This document shows, in pieces, positions 1 through 7,875 of a stretch of DNA of 7,938 nt (its first letter is position 1; each line of letters starts with the position of its first letter). Made by a program: the position numbers and the translations under genes. Location: contig JAAEOI010000400.1 in assembly GCA_024244665.1 (NCBI GenBank), forward strand, positions 1 through 7,938, in the 5' to 3' direction. Source of the stretch: Bacteroidota bacterium (lineage in GTDB: Bacteria; Bacteroidota; Bacteroidia; Bacteroidales; GCA-2748055). The notes under the pieces are model-generated. The model ran no database searches. It worked only from the letters and a program-made list of their open reading frames with translations, and was not told the origin of the DNA.

Positions 1-785
1 ATGATTGTATTGTATGACAGCCCATTGGCGCCCTTTTCTTTACAGGTAAATTCAAACAGATTGGCAAGAGATTTCTCTGTCACGTTAACACCTGTGGCTT
101 TCATAAAGGTTTTATGAGCTTCAACACCTATACGGCTGCATTTCCGCATTAGGTCAATCTCTGCTTTGGATTTTATTTTCCGGAGATCCCAGATCAGCGG
201 TGAGCAATCCCTGACGTCAATACCAGGATATTTGGACTTGAGTATATTCACAAATTGAATTTCACGGGTCTCCCTCCCATCCCATTTATCTTCAGTCATT
301 GATCTCTGAAGGCTGTGATTCTTCTCTCCGGATACCTCAGCCATAAACTCATTTGCAGAGTAGGGAGCGTAAATGATTCCGCATTCTTCTAAGGATTGAT
401 TCAGGAATGTGCCAAAATCTTCAATGGGGAGCACATTTTTAATTCCGGTGACAGATTTGGGATCGCGTATCAAACGGAGATCGATCCCTTCACTTTTGGC
501 GAAGTTTTCACTGATTGTAAAAAAAAGCGAACTCTCCCTCTTCTTTCCGTCAATAACAAGAATCACATCGGGTATCTCAACTCCGGAAAGATACATGAGG
601 TTGTTATACTGATAGAATTGAGTGAAAGAACCGGGCATCGCAGCCCCCCTCAGGATAAGCATACCATCGGGTATTTGATTCATCAGCTTCTCACGGCGGG
701 CAGCATATTCATCCTTTTCAAATATAAGCTGTCCTGAAAGCGGGAGGCTTAGTACTATAAGGAGAACAGCAAATAGATTCTTCAT
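1..785 (-). CDS. Secreted Xaa-Pro aminopeptidase (M24B), N-terminal part, cut by the window edge
   Basis: This is the first 261 codons of a gene reading leftward off the window. Family members remove an N-terminal residue that precedes proline. Residues 1-18 form a signal peptide (MKNLFAVLLIVLSLPLSG) with predicted cleavage before Gln19, so the enzyme should be exported, unlike the cytosolic E. coli PepP. Residues about 22-190 look like a creatinase/aminopeptidase-P N-terminal domain, with the typical stretch around YNNLMYLSGVEIPDVILVIDG (60-80). The pita-bread catalytic domain begins near residue 205 with the hallmark K-S-K-A-E-I-D-L-M-R-K (205-215) and reaches LSYNTI, just before the usual first substrate-contact segment. 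The metal ligands (Asp, Asp, His, Glu, Glu) lie outside the window, so catalytic competence cannot be checked. The ATG lies only 6 bp after the stop of the LamG gene, with no Shine-Dalgarno sequence, which suggests the last visible cistron of one operon and possibly translational coupling. Prolidase-type alternatives are less likely given the domain start and export signal. Confidence 0.9.
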   Translation of the reverse strand, partial: MKNLFAVLLIVLSLPLSGQLIFEKDEYAARREKLMNQIPDGMLILRGAAMPGSFTQFYQYNNLMYLSGVEIPDVILVIDGKKRESSLFFTISENFAKSEGIDLRLIRDPKSVTGIKNVLPIEDFGTFLNQSLEECGIIYAPYSANEFMAEVSGEKNHSLQRSMTEDKWDGRETREIQFVNILKSKYPGIDVRDCSPLIWDLRKIKSKAEIDLMRKCSRIGVEAHKTFMKATGVNVTEKSLANLFEFTCKEKGANGLSYNTI

Positions 786-791
786 TTTGTA

Positions 792-2867
792 TTAAGGTAA
801 AATTGTAATGTTGACAGACTTGCTACTCTCCATGAAGAGAAACAGCACCAGGTCGGATCCCTCAAGTTCATGGTTGATCCCTAAGCGGGCGTCCTTTATG
901 GGTTTTCCATCAATCAACACGCGGGCACCCTCTGCATTCCAGTTCCTGATAATGAAAGCAGGGTTATTGATGGGTGCCTCTTCAGAGCCGGCAAGGGTGA
1001 TCTCACATTTTTTTGCCTTAGGATTTTTATTTTCGACCTGGTAGCACCGTTGACTTCTGTCATAGCCTAAAGATGTATATCCATTCCCGGCGATCTTCAA
1101 GGAGGGAGCATAGGCCCAGGATTTTCCGAATTCTACCAACTCTTCCATTTTCATGCCGTTAATTCCATAGAGGCCATTCCAGTAATAGCGGTCCCCGTCT
1201 TCATGCAGTACAGGGTATGAAATGGGAAAACTACCACAATGGGAGGGACGATCCGATGTTGTGCTGGTCCGACCGTCACAGCGCGCCTGTCCAACCGGGA
1301 AATGGTTGCATCCTCCATGATCATTGTATTCGCTGATATCATTCCACCTTACGTTCATCTTGTTGCCTGGTTCAAAGCAGATAAAGGGTTTATTTTCCGA
1401 TTTGAAATTATACTGCTGGATGGTGTAATCTTTGGCGAAACGGGTATCTCTCTCCTTAGGATTTTCAACATAGGATACTGCATTGATATGGCCCTTGTAG
1501 TCCGCAACATGCACATAATCGGTATGCAGCAAATCACTCTCCACCTGTCCGGGGTGCAGCAGGGGCAGTGATTCCTGGAATTGGCGGGGATACTTCAGGG
1601 TCTCCTTTTTCCAGGATACCTTCCTGATCCCTGTTGCGTCAGGATAGATGTAGTGATATTCGTCAACCCAGCATTCCCATCCAGTTTTCGGATCCACACG
1701 CCATGTGTTATTGTATGCGCTGACAGGCGCATATCTCCAGTGAACCACAACCCTTGCATCGTTATTCTCAATAATTCGGACATGCGAAAAACGACAGTGC
1801 CTGTCCTGCATATGCTCGAAGCATCCTTCTGAGTCGTCGGCTCCATTCTCCCAGGATTCAACGCTCTGATCAGACATCCAGTTTTCATTCTCTGAGACCC
1901 AGGAGGTACCATACCTGATTCCTCTCCAGAACATTACTTTTACAGGAAGTTTGTCGAAGCAAACCACAATATCAGGATCCTGGTCAACGGGCCAAAGATT
2001 ATCCCAGCCATCATAATACTTCAGTTTGGTATAAAACGCGCCAAATCGTCCTGGATGTTTTTCGATGGTAGGCAGTTTGTGTGGTTTGATATCCGGTGTT
2101 TTCATTTCAACACGGGCGAAATGGTTGCTGGCATCTTCAGCAGATAGTGCTGTGTCATAAACTTTTACCTCATCAATAATGCCATTTAATCCGAAGTACT
2201 GGGCCCTGGTTCCCCAGGACCTGTGGATATCAGAGGGTTTCCCCGGAGTGGCGATCATCCCCAGCCTGCACTCCAGCCTACTGCTCCGACCCTGGCTTAT
2301 TTTCCCTTTAATGGGTATGGTGGTTTTTAATTCGCCATTGACATAAACTGACATATCCTGATTGCCCCTGTATACACCCACCACATGCATCCACTGCCTG
2401 AGCGGTATGGTCGCACTTTCGGTGGCACATGTAATCCATTTTTCTGCAATGGCCGACTCCAGTGCCACCTGTCCATGTGGCCCGATCATCAGCCGGTAGC
2501 CATGGGCCTCATTGCTTTCGTTTGTAAATACCGGGCACCAGTTCCAGGGGTAATTCCCCAGGGAGACCCATGCCTCAATGGTGAATGCATCTGCCGGTAA
2601 CGGTATTCCCTTTGGGGAGTGTAATACGCAGGCAGTAAAACCATCCAGCCTTAAGCCATTGCCTTTCATCCCGGCTGCTACACCAAAGTTACCCTCCAGG
2701 GTATCCGCAATTCCGCTGATCTGCTCAACAGTAGTTCGTTGAGCAGTGTTGTTGAAATCCCAGTACATGATTGGGTCTGCCTCCTGGGCAAAGGTGAATG
2801 CTGATATAAAAAGAATCACTGCTGCGCATATGCTCACTGCGCTGTATTTACTTTTTGGATTTTTCAT
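792..2867 (-). CDS. Secreted LamG (jellyroll) domain protein with uncharacterised C-terminal region
   Basis: A 691-residue exported protein. Residues 1-27 are a signal peptide with predicted cleavage AFTFA|QE. Residues about 32-252 form a LamG/concanavalin-A-like jellyroll: MYWDFNN at 34-40, GNGLRLDG at 69-76, AFTIEAWV at 94-101, the W-M-H-V-V-G-V-Y strand at 159-166, VYVNGEL at 174-180 and the closing GIIDEVKVYDTALSAED at 229-245. Such domains usually bind sugars or accompany carbohydrate-active enzymes. The remaining 420 or so residues match no family I can name with certainty. They are rich in aromatic residues and predicted beta strands, with RIIENNDARVVVHWRYAP (364-381) and a polar block at 515-545 holding H517, C520, H522, Q527, C530, D531, R533, D539, R540, H543 and C544. 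From memory, similar LamG-linked proteins occur in glycan-use loci of Bacteroidota and Planctomycetota. A lyase or hydrolase role is possible but unproven. The gene starts 33 bp after the DPP IV stop. Confidence 0.85.
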   Translation of the reverse strand: MKNPKSKYSAVSICAAVILFISAFTFAQEADPIMYWDFNNTAQRTTVEQISGIADTLEGNFGVAAGMKGNGLRLDGFTACVLHSPKGIPLPADAFTIEAWVSLGNYPWNWCPVFTNESNEAHGYRLMIGPHGQVALESAIAEKWITCATESATIPLRQWMHVVGVYRGNQDMSVYVNGELKTTIPIKGKISQGRSSRLECRLGMIATPGKPSDIHRSWGTRAQYFGLNGIIDEVKVYDTALSAEDASNHFARVEMKTPDIKPHKLPTIEKHPGRFGAFYTKLKYYDGWDNLWPVDQDPDIVVCFDKLPVKVMFWRGIRYGTSWVSENENWMSDQSVESWENGADDSEGCFEHMQDRHCRFSHVRIIENNDARVVVHWRYAPVSAYNNTWRVDPKTGWECWVDEYHYIYPDATGIRKVSWKKETLKYPRQFQESLPLLHPGQVESDLLHTDYVHVADYKGHINAVSYVENPKERDTRFAKDYTIQQYNFKSENKPFICFEPGNKMNVRWNDISEYNDHGGCNHFPVGQARCDGRTSTTSDRPSHCGSFPISYPVLHEDGDRYYWNGLYGINGMKMEELVEFGKSWAYAPSLKIAGNGYTSLGYDRSQRCYQVENKNPKAKKCEITLAGSEEAPINNPAFIIRNWNAEGARVLIDGKPIKDARLGINHELEGSDLVLFLFMESSKSVNITILP

Positions 2868-2900
2868 CTTTCGTCTGTTTTCATCAATTAATCAGCAAGA

Positions 2901-5147
2901 TTATTCTGCTCCGGCAGGAAGATTGTTGATCCAGAAAGATTCCATGGTTTGACGGAGATGATAGGTGGTATTCTCCCTTTCACTTATGCCATGAGACCGC
3001 ATGGGGTAAGCCATCATGCTAAATAATTTGTTTTGCTTTATTAACTCATTTGCCAGCATTTCAAAACTTTGATAATGGACATTATCATCGGCAGTGCCGT
3101 GCATAATCATCAGGTTCCCCTGCAGATTATGTGCGTGGGTAATGGGTGATCCGTCGCGATATCCCTTTGCATTGTCCTGGGGTGTCGACATGTACCTCTC
3201 CTGGTAAATCGTATCATAGAGCTTTTGATCCGAGACAAAGGAAACGGCAATACCTGTATTATATATTTCGGGGTACCTGAACATGCAGTTCATTGTCATC
3301 TGGCCGCCACCACTCCAGCCCCATATACCGATTCTGTTTTCATCAACGAAGGAGTAATTGTCAATGATTTTTCTGACACCCGCTACATGGTCCTTTGGGG
3401 CAACGATGCCAATCTTTTTATAGATAATTTTTCGCCAATCCCTGCCGCGGGGAGACCTTGTTCCCCGGGGATCGATGCTCATTACAATGTATCCCTGCTG
3501 GGCCATGTACTGATGCCACAGATCGCCCCCTCCCCAGCTATTCTGAACGGTGGCACCTGCAGGTTCCCCGTAGATATAGAAAATCACGGGATATTTTTTT
3601 GAAGGATCAAAATCAATGGGTTTGATCATCCACCCGTCAAGTTCAACTTCACCAATATCCACTCTGAAAAACTCTTTTGGATTAAGGCCCAGGCTTGCAT
3701 AGCAGGCTTTGGCCTCTTCATTTCCAACCAGCAATCTGGCTTCGGCATGTTCGGGCAGACTGATCAGTGAGATGACGTCTGGGGTCATCACATTCTGAAA
3801 AGTATGAATGGCCCATTTGGCATCGGCCGACATCTGGTAAGCATGCTGACCAACCATGGCATCGGGGCTGACCCTCTCGGCAACACCTTTCCCATTTAAA
3901 CGGCTTCTGTAAAGATATCGCTCTGTGGGCTTATCTGGTGATGCGATATAGTAGACATATCCTCCTTTGGGATCAATACAGGAGATAGAGACCACATCAA
4001 ATTCACCCTTTGTGATCAGATCCATCTTTTGTCCATCTCTTGAGACTTTATACAGGTGCATCCATCCGTCCTGTTCACTTGTCCATGTAAAAGACCGATT
4101 CTTCTCAAGCCACATGATGTTATCGTGTACATCCAGGAAGGCATCGTCTGTATCGGTCAGAATGTTTTTGATGGCCATCGTTTCAATATCTCCAACCCAT
4201 ACTGTATTTGTATTCTGATAGCGGTTTAGCTGTTGAATCATGACCTCTTTGGATTCGGGGATGAAGTCCATTCTGGCCAAATAGTTGTTCCTGGGATCAC
4301 CAGGAATATCAAACCATTTGGATTCGCCTCCGGCTGCCGGGATAACACCTACCTTTACAGCTGAATTTTGTGTGCCGGCCTTTGGATAGGGCAGGGGAAT
4401 GGGTTCGGAGTAAACAGAATCGATGTTATTAATCATATAGAAGGTGCCGGTGCCTTCCGTATCCGATTGCCAGTATGCGATATAGTTCCCATCAGGACTC
4501 CACCTGAATCCATCGCGACATTTCAGCTCTTCTTCGTATACCCAATCTAATGTTCCATTGATAATATTGTCCCCTCCGTTGGAGGTTAACTGTGTAATTG
4601 CTTCCGAGGAGAGCTCCTCCACATAGATATTCAGTTTGCTCACATAAGCAATTTTCGAGGCATCCGGCGAGAATTTTGCAAACATCATTGTTGCCCGCTC
4701 AACACTTTTCCCCGTTTGTTGTAATTTTCCGGAATCCATGTTCAATACCCAGTAATCGCCCCGGGTGTGGTCGCGCCAGACACGGCGTGTATTGGTGAAG
4801 ATAAGTAGCTTGTTGTTGTCTTCCGACCAGGTGTAGTCTCTTACATTCAGGGGCTTTGATTCTCCTTCGGGGATCAGTTGAGCGGTGGATACCAGTACGG
4901 AACTTTTGCCTGTTTTTGCATCATACCTTACAATATCCTTGCCTTTTGTCTCTTCGTTGTATTCCAGTGTGGAATATCCCTTATTATCTTTCATCCAGCG
5001 TACGGGCCCATACCCTTCCTGGCCATAGATGCTGTTTTTATAGATATCTTCAAGCAACAGGGGATCGCTGTCCTGTGAATGAAGCGGATTTAAGATGCCG
5101 GATATTCCGATCAGCATCAGTACGTGAAAATAGAGGCCTGTTTTCAT
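2901..5147 (-). CDS. Secreted dipeptidyl peptidase IV (S9B serine peptidase)
   Basis: A 748-residue exopeptidase expected to release N-terminal Xaa-Pro (and Xaa-Ala) dipeptides from peptides in the periplasm or at the cell surface. Residues 1-24 are a signal peptide ending PLHS|QD. Residues about 95-455 are the DPP IV-type beta-propeller, carrying the double-Glu motif D-W-V-Y-E-E-E at 201-207 (E205/E206) that binds the free substrate amino terminus. Residues about 500-745 are the alpha/beta-hydrolase domain, with Ser612 in GWSGGG, Asp687 in HGTADDNV and His719 in MRSHG. The Asp-His spacing of 32 equals that of human DPP4 (708/740). Tyr526 fits the oxyanion Tyr547, Tyr644 and Tyr648 fit the proline-pocket Tyr662/Tyr666, and Asn689 fits Asn710. 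The Tyr after the nucleophile in DPP4 (GWSYGG) is Gly613 here, and the segment after Tyr526 reads GEPAG, which suggests a subgroup of its own. The length is normal for the family. It is flanked by GH78 39 bp upstream and the LamG gene 33 bp downstream. Confidence 0.95.
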   Translation of the reverse strand: MKTGLYFHVLMLIGISGILNPLHSQDSDPLLLEDIYKNSIYGQEGYGPVRWMKDNKGYSTLEYNEETKGKDIVRYDAKTGKSSVLVSTAQLIPEGESKPLNVRDYTWSEDNNKLLIFTNTRRVWRDHTRGDYWVLNMDSGKLQQTGKSVERATMMFAKFSPDASKIAYVSKLNIYVEELSSEAITQLTSNGGDNIINGTLDWVYEEELKCRDGFRWSPDGNYIAYWQSDTEGTGTFYMINNIDSVYSEPIPLPYPKAGTQNSAVKVGVIPAAGGESKWFDIPGDPRNNYLARMDFIPESKEVMIQQLNRYQNTNTVWVGDIETMAIKNILTDTDDAFLDVHDNIMWLEKNRSFTWTSEQDGWMHLYKVSRDGQKMDLITKGEFDVVSISCIDPKGGYVYYIASPDKPTERYLYRSRLNGKGVAERVSPDAMVGQHAYQMSADAKWAIHTFQNVMTPDVISLISLPEHAEARLLVGNEEAKACYASLGLNPKEFFRVDIGEVELDGWMIKPIDFDPSKKYPVIFYIYGEPAGATVQNSWGGGDLWHQYMAQQGYIVMSIDPRGTRSPRGRDWRKIIYKKIGIVAPKDHVAGVRKIIDNYSFVDENRIGIWGWSGGGQMTMNCMFRYPEIYNTGIAVSFVSDQKLYDTIYQERYMSTPQDNAKGYRDGSPITHAHNLQGNLMIMHGTADDNVHYQSFEMLANELIKQNKLFSMMAYPMRSHGISERENTTYHLRQTMESFWINNLPAGAE

Positions 5148-5186
5148 CTCTTATATTTTATTTGTTTAAAGATATTGTTACTATTT

Positions 5187-7610
5187 CTAATTGTTATATG
5201 TGGCAGACAAGCGGTAAGTTCCCGGTTTAAGCTCAAGCTCACCACTGGTTAGAGCAGCCTGACCGGGAGTGGTGGTTTTACCGGAAGTCATATCCCTTAT
5301 AGTCAGATTTGTCAATTTTTCAGAAGGTAATTTTACCATTGCGTTACTTTTTTCAGGAATGGTAAAATCAAAGATAATCTGATCTGCGCCCTCCTTTTTC
5401 CAACTGGATAGAATCTCTCCGTGAGGCGAATTGTATTTGCATGTAACATCATCAAGTCCGTCTGGAACGTTAGGTGAGAGATGGAACCTTGAAAATCCAG
5501 GATATGCCGGATCGGGTCTGATTCCCCCAAGCCACCGGTAGAACCATTCGGATACCGTGCCGAACATGGGATGGCAGTTTGAGAAGGTATTGTCGCTCTC
5601 TTTCCAGGTTTCCCAGATGGTTGTTGCTCCATTGTCTATCATAAAACCCCATCCGGGGAAGGATTTGGAGCTTACAACATCGTAAACAGTATTTGAAAGG
5701 CCCTGGGCTGAGAGCGCCTCCAAAATATATTTTGTTCCGTAAATGCCGGTTGAAAAATGTCCGGAAGGTCCGTTTTTCAATGCCATCAGAAGGGAATCAC
5801 GTGCAGCCTCTTTTTCATCTTCTGGCACAATATCGTGGTATAGCAGGGTGGAAAAAAGGGTTTGCCTGTTTATTTTTCCGATAACCGGCTTTTCCCAGAA
5901 CATGGCGGCTATTTTACCATTTAACTGATCAGCCAGTTCCCTGTATTTACGCTCACTCTCTTTATCCCCCATTACCCTGGCAAATTCCTCCATAATACGG
6001 GCGCATTGCAGGTAGTGGCTGGTCCCGGTTAACTCCACCGGTACCCGTTCAAGAGATTCATGATCGGCAAGACCCTTATCAACAATCCCTCCGGGATGGA
6101 GTCTGGCGACCTTATCCATCCATTGATTATCCAGTTCGTATAATTCCTCTATAATCTCGGTGTCATTATAGTAGAGATATAGATAATACTGAGTGGTAAG
6201 ATAGGCTGATTCCCAGCTAATTCCGCAATATCGGATGCCAACGAAGGGGGCTGTATCCACAAAAACAGAGTCATTCATGGCATCAAGCCAGTCATAAACA
6301 GTTTTACGGTAGAACGACTGCATATTATAATTATAAATAAAGGTTTCGCTGGTGGCATTCAGATCTCCTCCATAACCAAATTTCTCCCTGGCAGGGCAAT
6401 CTGATTGAACACTAATCAGATTTGAAAGAAATGTTCTGTCTGCTGCATCCTGAATGGAATTGATGAGTTTGGAGGAGCTGGTGAAGCTATTTGGTTTGTC
6501 CACATTGGTATTGAAAGCAATGCCTTGAATATCTGAAAGTTCAGGTCTGTTTTCCAAACCCTCGATTTCCATGTACCTGTAAGTGTGAAAAGTGAATTCA
6601 GGATTATACAAAGCAGGAGTTTCATCCCCCATAATATAAGTGTCGGTTTGCCATGCAATATCCGGAGCACCGGGTCCACCCACTCCTTTTCTCTTAATCT
6701 GTCCACAAACGGTAGTCATGGGATTGAGCTCCCCGGTATCATAAATACGTTCACCAAATCTGAAGGTGATCGTATCCCCTTTGGTTCCATGCAGTTTTAT
6801 CCTGAAATCGCCCGTAAAGTTCACCCCCATGTCCACAACATAAAGACCTTCCCGGGGAGATGAAATACCGATAGGGTTCTTTTCATCGGTGACCTGAATG
6901 GGAGGGAAGAATGATTTCTGCAATTCGCCTCCGGGACCATTGCTAATTGAAGCATCCTTCCACAGGGAAGCATCAAAGTCCGCTATATTCCATCCTGGAA
7001 TCTCCTGTCTGGCATCATATACTTCACCCAGGTAAACGCTGTTTTTAATAATAGGACCGTGGGCAAATTTCCATGTATCATCTGTGACAATCTCAAGGGT
7101 TTGTCCATCTCTCTTTGTGAGGATGAGCTTTGCAATAAATACAGGTCTCCCGACAGGCAGTTCCTCCCGGATATTACGGCCTCCCCACATGCGCATGGGA
7201 AGAGGATTGTAGAATCCGTTTCCCAGACTTACCCCGATGCAGTTAGTTCCATTCTGAATAGAGGAGGTGACATCATATTCAGAGTAGTAAATTCTCTTTC
7301 CGTAATTGGTCCAGGCCGGATCAAGCAGATGGTTGCCGATCCGTTTCCCGTTTAAGGTTGCACTGTAATAACCAGCTGCTGTGATCAAAAGTGTGGCCGA
7401 TTCAATCTCTTCTCCTGCTGAGAATTCTTTTCGGAACAGGGGAGATGGATCATCCCGATAAAACAGGGAGTCAAATTTCGGCAGTTCTTTCCCATCGCCG
7501 ATCCAGGAAGCATTGTCAAAGCTATTGGATGGAGTGTTTTGGGAGTCATTTCGCCCGGTGCTGCAGGAGAAAGTGATAAGAAGAAATAATGGGATCAGAA
7601 GTCTGTTCAT
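5187..7610 (-). CDS. Alpha-L-rhamnosidase, GH78, lipoprotein
   Basis: An 807-residue exo-enzyme expected to hydrolyse terminal alpha-L-rhamnosyl residues from glycans or glycoconjugates. The start MNRLLIPLFLLITFSCSTG gives a lipoprotein signal peptide with Cys16. An upstream ATG at 7652 would add 14 charged residues before it and would overlap the preceding frame. Domains from the N-terminus: a beta-sandwich with SATLLITAAGYYSATLNGKR and TNYGKRIYYSEYDVT (about 70-245); a second rhamnosidase beta-domain with YVVDMGVNFTG (about 250-365); the (alpha/alpha)6 catalytic barrel (about 372-695); and a C-terminal beta-sandwich (about 697-803). Catalytic signatures are SDCPAREKFGYGGD, with D404, E409 (general acid) and D416, and GATTIWETW, with E667 (base). 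The spacing follows characterised GH78 enzymes. The usual Trp of the R-E-x-x-G-W-x-G-D block is Tyr413. No run of acidic residues follows Cys16, so surface export cannot be inferred. It stops 39 bp before the DPP IV gene. The substrate is unknown; rhamnose-capped pectin, ulvan-like or arabinogalactan side chains are all possible. Confidence 0.95.
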   Translation of the reverse strand: MNRLLIPLFLLITFSCSTGRNDSQNTPSNSFDNASWIGDGKELPKFDSLFYRDDPSPLFRKEFSAGEEIESATLLITAAGYYSATLNGKRIGNHLLDPAWTNYGKRIYYSEYDVTSSIQNGTNCIGVSLGNGFYNPLPMRMWGGRNIREELPVGRPVFIAKLILTKRDGQTLEIVTDDTWKFAHGPIIKNSVYLGEVYDARQEIPGWNIADFDASLWKDASISNGPGGELQKSFFPPIQVTDEKNPIGISSPREGLYVVDMGVNFTGDFRIKLHGTKGDTITFRFGERIYDTGELNPMTTVCGQIKRKGVGGPGAPDIAWQTDTYIMGDETPALYNPEFTFHTYRYMEIEGLENRPELSDIQGIAFNTNVDKPNSFTSSSKLINSIQDAADRTFLSNLISVQSDCPAREKFGYGGDLNATSETFIYNYNMQSFYRKTVYDWLDAMNDSVFVDTAPFVGIRYCGISWESAYLTTQYYLYLYYNDTEIIEELYELDNQWMDKVARLHPGGIVDKGLADHESLERVPVELTGTSHYLQCARIMEEFARVMGDKESERKYRELADQLNGKIAAMFWEKPVIGKINRQTLFSTLLYHDIVPEDEKEAARDSLLMALKNGPSGHFSTGIYGTKYILEALSAQGLSNTVYDVVSSKSFPGWGFMIDNGATTIWETWKESDNTFSNCHPMFGTVSEWFYRWLGGIRPDPAYPGFSRFHLSPNVPDGLDDVTCKYNSPHGEILSSWKKEGADQIIFDFTIPEKSNAMVKLPSEKLTNLTIRDMTSGKTTTPGQAALTSGELELKPGTYRLSATYNN

Positions 7611-7632
7611 GAGGTAGGTATATTTAGATCTT

Positions 7633-7875
7633 TTATCTGGTAGTATCATCATTTGTTTTTAACATGCTGTCCGGCCCGGTCGGGATACAGTGAGAAAATG
7701 GACCGAAAAGTGTAAATTCCATTTTGTTCCTGTTCCACATCCATAAATTTGGTATAACAATACCTGACAGATCTCTTTTAGAAAGGATCACATCAGTAAA
7801 ATCAGCGATTCGTTTATTCAACTCTTCAGGTGTGTCAGGGGTTTTCTCATATCCCCGGGAATCAGATTTCACCAC
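7633..7875 (-). CDS. Probable 3' remnant of an interrupted upstream gene (hypothetical)
   Basis: An open frame bounded by TGA at 7891-7893 and TAA at 7633-7635. The only possible starts at its 5' end are GTG codons inside the 22-bp repeat array, which argues against a complete gene. About 65 residues from TPEELNKRIADFTDVILSK onward look like ordinary protein: an amphipathic helix, then a hydrophobic strand (LSGIVIPNLWMWN), then FTLFGPFS. I do not recognise the family. The stop lies 22 bp before the rhamnosidase ATG, the same kind of spacing as elsewhere in the operon. The simplest reading is therefore the C-terminal end of a former first gene whose 5' part was separated by an element entering between about 7830 and 7860. 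The residues read from 7831-7875 (MVKSDSRGYEKTPD) would then be element-derived. It could also be a chance frame, or a complete small gene using GTG. Translation from the present sequence is doubtful. Confidence 0.4.
   Translation of the reverse strand: MVKSDSRGYEKTPDTPEELNKRIADFTDVILSKRDLSGIVIPNLWMWNRNKMEFTLFGPFSHCIPTGPDSMLKTNDDTTR

Larger units (their letters stand above)
1..7610 (-). other. Four-gene minus-strand operon (GH78, DPP IV, LamG, Xaa-Pro aminopeptidase)
   Basis: The four genes share one direction with gaps of 39, 33 and 6 bp and no stem-loop followed by a T-run in any gap. None of the starts has a clear AGGAGG-like site; the upstream stretches are A/T-rich, as is common in Bacteroidota. 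All products carry export signals: one type II (lipoprotein) and three type I. Co-transcription is inferred from spacing and direction only. The promoter is not visible and may lie upstream of the interrupted frame or in the putative inserted element beyond the right edge. Confidence 0.7.

Noticed and set aside
396..737. Plus-strand open frame of 113 codons
   Set aside because: It lies antisense to the Xaa-Pro aminopeptidase N-terminal domain, whose minus-strand translation is clearly the real protein.
5148..5186. Bacteroidota-type promoter (TATCTTTA on the minus strand) before the DPP IV gene
   Set aside because: It only approximates the TAnnTTTG -7 box, no TTTG-like -33 box is visible at the right distance, and the gap is only 39 bp of A/T-rich sequence, so chance is likely.
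4856..5230. Plus-strand open frame of 124 codons antisense to the DPP IV 5' end and the GH78 3' end
   Set aside because: Its translation has no recognisable domain, and it lies opposite a convincing coding sequence with conserved motifs. It is a shadow frame.
7611..7652. Longer GH78 start at the ATG pair 7647-7652
   Set aside because: It adds a charged, non-signal leader before a clear lipoprotein signal peptide and overlaps the preceding frame. The ATG at 7608-7610 gives a normal export signal.
7670..7690. Short GC-rich palindrome (cccggtcggg) as terminator
   Set aside because: The stem is only 4 bp, there is no T-run after it, and it lies within the remnant frame.
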